5,712 nt of DNA from DATAPE01 sp034667545 (GTDB lineage Bacteria > Actinomycetota > CADDZG01 > WHSQ01): assembly GCA_034667545.1 (NCBI GenBank), contig JAXDJR010000062.1, positions 1-5,712 of the forward strand. The letters run 5' to 3'. Of the stretch, positions 1-5,178 are shown piece after piece. How positions within the stretch are numbered: position 1 is the stretch's first letter; every line of letters starts with the position of its first letter. The notes beneath the pieces are model-generated. The model did not search any database, was not told the origin of the DNA, and saw nothing but the letters and a program-made list of their open reading frames with translations. A program made the position numbers and the translations under genes.

Positions 1-174
1 ACAGATTGCTATCCAGCTTCCGCCTTAAGAAACTAAAGGTGAAGGCAAAATTACTCACAACTCCATGGGATGCGCGTAGATATGCGATGAATAGAAACGT
101 ATGTCCCTACAGGAGTTTGCTATCTCCACGACCCCCATGACCACGCGCTGCCATGGCCACACAATTGCGATCGC
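1..174. other. Non-coding stretch after the last gene of the operon
   Basis: No convincing gene is visible here. The first 120 bases are about 43% G+C by direct count, and G+C rises to about 62% in 121-180, close to where the operon's last gene ends (stop at 175-177). One plus-strand frame is open from base 3 to a TGA at 138-140, and one minus-strand frame is open from about 109 off the left edge. Neither gives a recognisable protein or a start with a ribosome binding site. I searched both strands for a strong GC stem followed by a T run and found none. The best candidate is a 4-base-pair GGAG/CTCC stem near 112-127 with no T run. The stretch is probably intergenic and may hold control signals for a gene to the left. 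Confidence 0.55.
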
Positions 175-921
175 TCAGCGACGAGGCGACCGGGTGCGGT
201 GCGCACGCTGGTACGCCCGCCACGCGATGAAGCCTCCCACGAGCAGCAATCCGATCGCGGGCGCCACAAAGATGATGATCGATTTGCCTGATGGCTTGGT
301 CTTCAATGGCGTTACCACCGCGACAAGTCCCGGCGAGCGAATGAGCCCTGAGGACTGCTGCTGGACCGTCGAGTCCGCTGTCTTTAGCCTGGTCCACGTC
401 TTGCCGTCGGCCGAGACCGCCAGGAGGTGCTGGGGTTTGAGGAAACTTTTGTCGGCCGGATAAACAAGGATGACACGCTGCGGATGAACAAACATGCTCA
501 CCTTGCTGCCCGAAGGCTGTTCTGTGATGGTGATGCGATAGACGTTCCCATCGAGCGTATAGCCGGGGGGAGTTGACACCGACGAGGGCGCAAGGGGAGT
601 GATGGAGATGCGGGCGCCGGAGGGGCTCCCGTTTGCCGACAAGGCCCCCGGGTCTAGGACCATCGACAGTTGGGAGTCTCTCGTCGTGAACGCGCCTGCC
701 TCAGACCTGCCCCCAGTGAACTTGAGTGAGAACGTTCCACTGGAAGGCTTCTCATTCGACGCGGCGAGATCTGCAGGAGGACTCACCCAGCGGTAGGGCT
801 GCGGTGGCCCCAAACCGTCTAGGAGTGGTCGCGGGCCAAACGGACTGAGATGCGCCGTGAGGGTGGCGCCGATGAGATATACGACCACGGCCACTGCACC
901 AGAGATGAGGATCCGTTTCAT
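175..921 (-). CDS. Unrecognised membrane protein with an anchor at each end, 248 aa
   Basis: I do not recognise this family. The ATG at 919-921 overlaps the stop of the preceding gene (TGA 918-920) as ATGA. An upstream in-frame ATG at 1002 would add 27 arginine-rich residues and bury the overlap, so I reject it. A hydrophobic segment at about residues 5-22, after MKR, looks like an uncleaved signal anchor. It is followed by a proline-rich stretch (about 28-50, containing PYRWVSPP), then a region of about 140 residues rich in Ser, Thr, Gly and alternating hydrophobic residues that suggests beta structure. A second hydrophobic segment lies at about 214-234, ending in a basic tail (Arg/His-rich, 235-248). 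The likely layout is both ends in the cytoplasm and the middle outside. There are no cysteines and no catalytic motif that I can name. No strong Shine-Dalgarno sequence precedes the start, so expression probably depends on coupling to the upstream gene. It is the last gene of the operon in this window. Confidence 0.85.
   Translation of the reverse strand: MKRILISGAVAVVVYLIGATLTAHLSPFGPRPLLDGLGPPQPYRWVSPPADLAASNEKPSSGTFSLKFTGGRSEAGAFTTRDSQLSMVLDPGALSANGSPSGARISITPLAPSSVSTPPGYTLDGNVYRITITEQPSGSKVSMFVHPQRVILVYPADKSFLKPQHLLAVSADGKTWTRLKTADSTVQQQSSGLIRSPGLVAVVTPLKTKPSGKSIIIFVAPAIGLLLVGGFIAWRAYQRAHRTRSPRR
918..921 (-). promoter_or_regulatory. ATGA overlap coupling the binding protein to the last gene
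   Basis: TGA (918-920) of the binding-protein gene overlaps ATG (919-921) of the unknown bitopic protein. Upstream there is only a poor purine stretch and no clear Shine-Dalgarno core, so re-initiation by ribosomes finishing the preceding gene is the likely way it is translated. Confidence 0.65.
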
Positions 922-2195
922 CCGTTGATGCTCGTCACTCGCAGCCCTTGTGTCGCGAAGCGGCGCGGCCACACCACGGCCCTCCTGTCGACGCCCACCC
1001 ATTCCCAGATCACGCTGGACGCATGCACGTTTTCGCTCGCCGTCGCCGGCGTGCGTCCGAACTTGATTCCGCTACCGTTGGGAAGCGTGCCCTTGGGAAG
1101 GTCGAGCGACCTTGCGGCGGTAGTGATCGCCGCGGGATCCCACGACGACGCGCGAGGAAGCACGTAGTGCAACAACGCCCACGCTCCCGAGAACCCGGCC
1201 AGAGCGGCTGCGGTCATCTCGGAGTGATAACGGCTTTCGTACTGGGAGTTGGCCTTGCGCAGCAGCTCTCGAGCTCCAGGGAGAAGTCCGTTCGGCGCCA
1301 TGTACTCGGCGTCAGGCTTGTCCGAGGCGAAGACGCCTACCGCCTCCTTGCCGAGCCGAGCTCCGAAAGCAGGCATGCAATAGCTGGACGAGGAGCCGAT
1401 GTTTCCCACGAGGTGCAAGTGATGACGCACGATCGCGCGTCGGAGGCCGACTCCATCATCGATGTACGCCGACACGAACAAGATGTTTGTCCGAGCTCTA
1501 CGCAGATCGCGTACGAGCTTGCCATAGTGCGGGTGAGCTGGGTTGTACCCGAACTGTCCGGCGAAAGGAAGATCGAGTTTTCGGATCTCACTTCTGGCTC
1601 CGCCGGCGACACTTCTGCCGTAGATATCGTTCACGTTGGCGATCGCGTAGCGCAGCGACTTCCCGTTCTTGTGTACAGCATGTGCGTACTTCGTCGCCAT
1701 GAATGCGATGGCCGCACTCCCGAGCGACGACCCCGTGGGGGCCACCCGAAAGAACGATCCGTTATGCGGCTCGGTCACCTGCGGAGGCGAAACCAGCCAC
1801 CTTCCCTTGTCGTTCATATCCCCGACGGCACCTGTCTCCCAGAACAGCATGCCTTTTCGGATCGCCAGCTTTGCCGCCGGGGCCGAGATCGTGCTTCCGT
1901 AACTACCAATCACCAGCTTTGTTCCCCTACTGTTGAGCGCGTTGATCGCTCCAGGGACCGCGTCGCCATCCGCCACGTCGAGAGACTGAAGCTCGACACT
2001 GCGTCCCGACAGTCCGCCCGCTTGGTTCACCATGTCCACCGCGAGCTTGACCCCGTGGTACTCCTCGATACCGCCCGGCCCCTGGGTACCGCTGAGCGGA
2101 TATATCGCCCCGATCACAAGCGGAGGCCGGCCGCTCGAGCTGCAGCCGGTCGCCAAAAGAGCCATCAGGATCGCCCCAGCAAGCAACCGTTTCAT
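918..2195 (-). CDS. Substrate-binding lipoprotein, type-1 periplasmic-binding (LivK-like) family, 425 aa
   Basis: This protein resembles the solute receptors of branched-chain amino acid/amide ABC importers (Peripla_BP_6 type). It would be anchored outside the membrane and bind a small ligand between two lobes. A signal peptide ends in the lipobox LLATGC, giving lipid-modified Cys18. The first strand and glycine loop (VIGAIYPLSGTQG, about 27-39) and the following helix (EEYHGVKLAVDMVNQAGG, 44-61) are typical of the family. So are GSYGSTIS (97-104) and FWETGAVG (118-125). The length is normal for the family. The start at 2195 is chosen because it begins the signal peptide and overlaps the preceding stop as ATGA. 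The longer reading frame from 2273 would put 26 polar residues ahead of the signal peptide. No permease or ATPase gene is in the window, so it may be an orphan receptor or part of a sensing complex. The ligand cannot be told from sequence. A histidine cluster (HHLH, 258-261) and a HPHYGK segment (221-226) are notable beside copper genes. Confidence 0.93.
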   Translation of the reverse strand: MKRLLAGAILMALLATGCSSSGRPPLVIGAIYPLSGTQGPGGIEEYHGVKLAVDMVNQAGGLSGRSVELQSLDVADGDAVPGAINALNSRGTKLVIGSYGSTISAPAAKLAIRKGMLFWETGAVGDMNDKGRWLVSPPQVTEPHNGSFFRVAPTGSSLGSAAIAFMATKYAHAVHKNGKSLRYAIANVNDIYGRSVAGGARSEIRKLDLPFAGQFGYNPAHPHYGKLVRDLRRARTNILFVSAYIDDGVGLRRAIVRHHLHLVGNIGSSSSYCMPAFGARLGKEAVGVFASDKPDAEYMAPNGLLPGARELLRKANSQYESRYHSEMTAAALAGFSGAWALLHYVLPRASSWDPAAITTAARSLDLPKGTLPNGSGIKFGRTPATASENVHASSVIWEWVGVDRRAVVWPRRFATQGLRVTSING

Positions 2196-2207
2196 GGCAA
2201 CACCGCC
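2192..2207 (-). promoter_or_regulatory. ATGA overlap and ribosome binding site deciding the start of the binding protein
   Basis: GGCGGTG (2201-2207) is one base off GGAGGTG and lies 5 bases before the ATG at 2193-2195, which overlaps the protease TGA (2192-2194). Together with the signal peptide that begins here, this supports 2195 over the upstream in-frame ATG at 2273. Confidence 0.65.
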
Positions 2208-2746
2208 AAAACGTTCGCTAAGGCGTGGGTCGCTGCCGGCACCGACCAACTTCCCGACTCGCTCCGCTGCCACGCAAAGAGCAGTCCGGCCCCCAGGTCG
2301 ACCGGCAACGCGCTCAACCCATAGAAAGGAACGTGAACGAGGGCAAACGCCCCCGCGGACGCGGCGATCGCGAGGTACCGGCCGTGAGGGAGGAGCCGCG
2401 CGAACATCAGTCCTCGAAACAGTGCCTCTTCTGCGATCGCTGCCAACAGCGTGAGGGCCAGACCAGCAACCGTTGCACGGGTCGCCGAAGGTGCCGCCAG
2501 CATGAACCGCGCGCCGGCTATCGCTAGGACTCCGATCACCAGGGGCAGAACTACCCGGCCCCCGAGGCCGTCACGAAGCTCGCTGCTGCTTATCGCGAGG
2601 ATGATGAGGTAGATGATCGCGAGCGCCGGGATGCTGCCGGCACCTCGATCGACGAACAGCAGCCGGGCCACCAGCAGCAGCACACCCGCCAGCGCGGGAG
2701 CAAGACTCAGATTCCTGCTTGAGGGCAGGTCGAGCGCGGCGCTCAT
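2192..2746 (-). CDS. CPBP-family intramembrane metalloprotease, 184 aa
   Basis: This is a multi-pass membrane protein of the CPBP (Abi/CAAX protease and bacteriocin-processing, Rce1-like) family. These enzymes are glutamate/histidine-dependent proteases that act inside the membrane. All three signature motifs are intact: EExxxR (Glu106, Glu107, Arg111), FxxxH (Phe134, His138) and HxxxN (His174, Asn178). Hydrophobic segments lie at about 14-31, 38-53, 65-84, 93-110, 124-140 and 145-160, with a last short one near 172-183. At 184 residues it is on the short side for the family, but nothing essential is missing. Its ATG overlaps the stop of the lipoprotein gene upstream (ATGA, 2743-2746), and its own stop overlaps the start of the binding-protein gene (ATGA, 2192-2195). 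The substrate is unknown. Its place in the operon makes processing or turnover of one of the neighbouring membrane proteins a reasonable guess, but only a guess. Confidence 0.93.
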   Translation of the reverse strand: MSAALDLPSSRNLSLAPALAGVLLLVARLLFVDRGAGSIPALAIIYLIILAISSSELRDGLGGRVVLPLVIGVLAIAGARFMLAAPSATRATVAGLALTLLAAIAEEALFRGLMFARLLPHGRYLAIAASAGAFALVHVPFYGLSALPVDLGAGLLFAWQRSESGSWSVPAATHALANVLAVLP

Positions 2747-2757
2747 GCTTTCACCTC
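2743..2757 (-). promoter_or_regulatory. Strong ribosome binding site and ATGA overlap for the CPBP protease
   Basis: GAGGTGA (2751-2757) matches the core anti-Shine-Dalgarno complement and sits inside the last codons of the lipoprotein gene. It ends 4 bases before the ATG at 2744-2746, which overlaps the TGA at 2743-2745. It is the strongest such site in the window and suggests the protease is initiated efficiently. Confidence 0.75.
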
Positions 2758-3171
2758 AAAAGCCACCTCTTGGAAGACGCGCGGGTCGAACGGAAGGTGA
2801 TCCGATGCGACGAATTCGACGCGAAGTGTGTGGGTGCCAGGACTCAACTTCGAGATCGTGTCCTTCAGTCCATAATTCATCGACACGATGCTTCCGTCCA
2901 AGAGAACATGGATGTGGCCTTTCCGGGGGTCGATCTTGGTAGTGGTCGGTTTCACGATGCGGGCATTCTTGAGGGACAGATGGACGGAAAGAGTGTGCCC
3001 ATGGATCGCCTGTCCATTGCGCGGCGACAGGATGCTGATCTTCGCCGGTGAACTGGGCCGCGAGGCAACAGTTGGTTGCGTTGTTGGCGGACTGCCAGTT
3101 CCTTTACTGCCACAGGCCACCGCGGTCAGCATGGTTAGCAGGGCCGCTGCGATCACCATCCTTCGATTCAT
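2743..3171 (-). CDS. Histidine-rich lipoprotein, possible metal binder, 142 aa
   Basis: This is a small exported protein with a hydrophobic signal region (5-19) ending in TAVAC. Cys20 is the likely lipidation site, although Ala rather than Leu at -3 makes the lipobox weaker than usual. A linker rich in Ser, Pro and Thr (21-43) leads to one compact beta domain of about 100 residues that starts with an ISILSPRNG strand and turn. Seven histidines lie in the domain, at 57, 59, 64, 86, 88, 114 and 125. They include HGH (57-59) and GHIHVLLDG (85-93), followed by PGTHTLRVEF (111-120) and SDHLPFDP (123-130). I recall this pattern from small uncharacterised exported proteins, with resemblance to DUF4399-like domains, but I cannot confirm a family. 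Paired histidines next to a CopC-CopD gene suggest copper or other metal binding, which is inference. The start is well supported by AGAGGGG 8 bases upstream. The gene follows CopC-CopD after 15 bases and overlaps the protease gene by ATGA. Confidence 0.9.
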   Translation of the reverse strand: MNRRMVIAAALLTMLTAVACGSKGTGSPPTTQPTVASRPSSPAKISILSPRNGQAIHGHTLSVHLSLKNARIVKPTTTKIDPRKGHIHVLLDGSIVSMNYGLKDTISKLSPGTHTLRVEFVASDHLPFDPRVFQEVAFEVKA

Positions 3172-3186
3172 CTGCGAGTCCCCTCT
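3172..3186 (-). promoter_or_regulatory. Ribosome binding site of the histidine-rich lipoprotein gene
   Basis: This 15-base gap is the only true gap between genes in the operon. AGAGGGG (3180-3186) follows directly after the CopC-CopD TAG stop (3187-3189) and lies 8 bases before the ATG at 3169-3171. This is good Shine-Dalgarno spacing and gives the gene its own initiation site. The gap is too short for a promoter or terminator. Confidence 0.75.
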
Positions 3187-5166
3187 CTAACTGATCTTCT
3201 GACTGAAATGACCGCTCACGGTGACTCCGGATCGTGTCCTCGCATCGATCGCGAAAGTCCACATGCCCGGGGACAGGTGAGCGTTGGCGACAAAGTGACC
3301 CTTGTCAAAACGGATCAATTTCACGGGCCTGTGGCTGCCTCGGGGGTCTGTTGCTACTACGTGAGCGGTCCCGATCGGTTCCTCTTTCCCGGTCGCCTTG
3401 AAAAAAGTGAAATGAACATTGTTGATTCCCGGGTGGCCCGGGTCGATGTAAGTCTGCAACTTGCCTCCTGTCGAGAGAGCGATGTTGTAGATGGTTGGCT
3501 GTCCGGGCACTTTTTGCGTAGTGATCTGCTGCGGCGCGCTCCGGGTCTGGAGCACGAGCGGAACCTCGACTGCCGTGGTGCGTTCCTGCACCGTCACTGT
3601 GATCGCCCATTTTCCGCTCAGGGAGAGATTCGTGCCCGTGCCCGCCCATACCGAGGGTGCCTTTCGCGAGAGCTTGAGGGAAGACCCGCCAACATTGGCG
3701 CGACTCGGCAGAGCGAATCCCAAGGTGACGTTCTTGGCCGGGACAGCTTTACCTGTGTCGAAGTCCACCACCCGCGCCTCGAAGGTGTTCTGTCCAGGCA
3801 CGCCGGGAGTGACCGTCAGGCTGACCCGAACTGAAGTTGCGAAATCATGTCCTGTGACGACCACGTTCGAGGGACTGCTGGCGACGGACGAGGCGCTGGC
3901 GATGTCGACCGGGGGCGGCAACTGGCTGAGAACCGCCGTCGTTCCAAGGATCAAGATTGCCAGGAGCACTTCTGCAACCACTGTCTTGCTCAGATGGCTC
4001 GCCCGGCCCTTGTCGGATCCGAAGGCTGGAACGTTTACGTAGCGGTTACGGGCTGCAAGTCCCACCAGAACGATGAAGAGACCGATCTTGATGATCAGCG
4101 CGACGCCGAAGGAAGTGGATAAGGACGCTCTCCATTTTCCCAGGCCCCCGATCTCGTCGAGTGCCCGCATCGTTCCGGTGACCGCGACGAAGCCCAAGGT
4201 GATACCAGCAAGGAAGGAAAACCTGCGCACATCGCTGGTCCGCTCCGCGGGTTCCGCTCCGCGCAGCGCGATCAAGAGCCACACGAGTCCACCTACCCAG
4301 ATGCCAACCGCTGCGATGTGCACGAATTGCACCGGGACGTTGAACCACGTCATGTGAAGTTCTGCATGCGAGCCCCATGCGTGTAACCACATGACGGCGA
4401 GTGCGCTGAGCCCCATGAGTAGGTAGCCGGCTACTCTCCGTCCTACGACGACGAGCGCCACCGCAAGACCACAGAACCCGATCCCCACTGCCTGCTCGGC
4501 GAGGTTCCTGCCGGTGGAAGACCGGAAAAGCTGTGTCCAGCCGACCCCGATCGTCGAATACGCCGAGAGCACCATCAAAGTGATGCCTGCCGCCGCGAGC
4601 AACCACCCCACCGCCAACGCCCTGTCGATCGGTTGGACGACCCGTCGGAACACAGCGCGATCCGTTACTGCGGCCGCGAGTAAGAGTGCGATACCCCAAT
4701 AGAGGGCCCACCGCCCGACCACGCTCACGGGGGCGGGATTTGGTGTTGTCGGAGTCTTCGTTATTGAGCGGCTGGTCGATGCCGCGGGTTCACCAACGCC
4801 GAACGCGAAGGATCCCGCCGTGACATGTCCATCAACCTTTGACACCGCGCGCCACGTCACTGTGTAGACGCCTTTCGGCAGGTGCCCCACCGAGACTTGC
4901 AAGTCGGAGGGCTTGCCGGGGACCGTCTGGGGTTTCCCTGACCGGACGGTGGCGCCGGAAGGATCCAATAGTTGTACCGAGGAAACCGTCAAGTCCGGCG
5001 TCTCGGTGAAGTCGAGCACGATCTTGGAGGGCGCAGCATTCAGCTGCGCTCCGGCGGCCGGTTGCGAGCTGCGCAGCAGAGCATGGGCGTTCGCAGGCGC
5101 GCACACGAGCAACAGCCAGCAGGCCAGCCCTATGCCGGCGATCGCCGCGCGGCGCAACGTTGTCAT
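3187..5166 (-). CDS. copCD: CopC-CopD fusion copper-handling membrane protein with beta-rich C-terminal tail, 659 aa
   Basis: The N-terminal signal peptide (1-27) should be cleaved after ANA to expose His28 as the first mature residue, the N-terminal copper ligand known from CopC. The CopC domain (28-125) ends in VDGHVTAGSFAFGVG, where Asp112 and His114 match the other Cu(II) ligands. The methionine-rich Cu(I) site of Pseudomonas CopC is absent, since the domain has no Met. A Thr/Pro linker leads to the CopD region with about eight membrane segments (149-167, 185-206, 224-241, 246-263, 279-300, 315-331, 350-370, 394-413). This region includes His262, His267, His271, Met272 and the HIAAVGIWVGGL motif with His283. 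The tail (about 418-659) is extracytoplasmic and beta-rich, probably two domains: a YtkA/FixH-like one (about 430-540), then one containing QTYIDPGHPG (571-580) and six more histidines. The Bacillus YcnJ fusion is a relative thought to aid copper uptake. Whether this one serves uptake or resistance is not shown by sequence. Its ATG overlaps the preceding stop as ATGA. Confidence 0.95.
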   Translation of the reverse strand: MTTLRRAAIAGIGLACWLLLVCAPANAHALLRSSQPAAGAQLNAAPSKIVLDFTETPDLTVSSVQLLDPSGATVRSGKPQTVPGKPSDLQVSVGHLPKGVYTVTWRAVSKVDGHVTAGSFAFGVGEPAASTSRSITKTPTTPNPAPVSVVGRWALYWGIALLLAAAVTDRAVFRRVVQPIDRALAVGWLLAAAGITLMVLSAYSTIGVGWTQLFRSSTGRNLAEQAVGIGFCGLAVALVVVGRRVAGYLLMGLSALAVMWLHAWGSHAELHMTWFNVPVQFVHIAAVGIWVGGLVWLLIALRGAEPAERTSDVRRFSFLAGITLGFVAVTGTMRALDEIGGLGKWRASLSTSFGVALIIKIGLFIVLVGLAARNRYVNVPAFGSDKGRASHLSKTVVAEVLLAILILGTTAVLSQLPPPVDIASASSVASSPSNVVVTGHDFATSVRVSLTVTPGVPGQNTFEARVVDFDTGKAVPAKNVTLGFALPSRANVGGSSLKLSRKAPSVWAGTGTNLSLSGKWAITVTVQERTTAVEVPLVLQTRSAPQQITTQKVPGQPTIYNIALSTGGKLQTYIDPGHPGINNVHFTFFKATGKEEPIGTAHVVATDPRGSHRPVKLIRFDKGHFVANAHLSPGMWTFAIDARTRSGVTVSGHFSQKIS

Positions 5167-5178
5167 TTGTTTCTTCTC
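5163..5178 (-). promoter_or_regulatory. ATGA overlap and ribosome binding site for CopC-CopD
   Basis: TGA of the upstream gene (5163-5165) overlaps ATG of CopC-CopD (5164-5166). A purine-rich GAGAAG lies at 5173-5178, 6 bases before the start, and is a moderate Shine-Dalgarno match. The arrangement supports coupled translation and fixes the start. Confidence 0.7.

Noticed and set aside
1..58. Minus-strand frame from a GTG at 56-58 running off the left edge, possibly the start of a next gene
   Set aside because: It has no ATG. The nearest GGAG is only 2 bases from the GTG, and the visible residues are not distinctive.
111..127. GGAG/CTCC inverted repeat considered as a terminator
   Set aside because: The stem is only 4 base pairs with no T run on either strand.
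3..140. Plus-strand frame open from the left edge to a TGA, possibly the end of a convergent gene
   Set aside because: It is only 45 codons, of low-information basic sequence, with no recognisable family. The sequence to the left is needed to decide.
101..463. Plus-strand 120-codon frame beginning in the A+T-rich end
   Set aside because: It has no ribosome binding site before the ATG, and most of it lies opposite the last gene of the operon. The translation looks like antisense sequence.
922..1002. Upstream ATG start for the last gene (27 extra residues)
   Set aside because: The extension is arginine-rich and polar, would precede a signal anchor, and would replace the clean ATGA overlap by an 85-base overlap.
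948..2324. A 458-codon open frame on the plus strand opposite the receptor gene
   Set aside because: It is a shadow of the high-GC minus-strand gene. The translation is rich in Arg, His and Ser with no hydrophobic core or motif, and the minus strand has a clear lipoprotein of a known family.
4046..4711. A 221-codon minus-strand frame within CopC-CopD
   Set aside because: It is a different frame of the same gene, Arg/Gly-rich with no motif, inside well-supported membrane segments of CopD.
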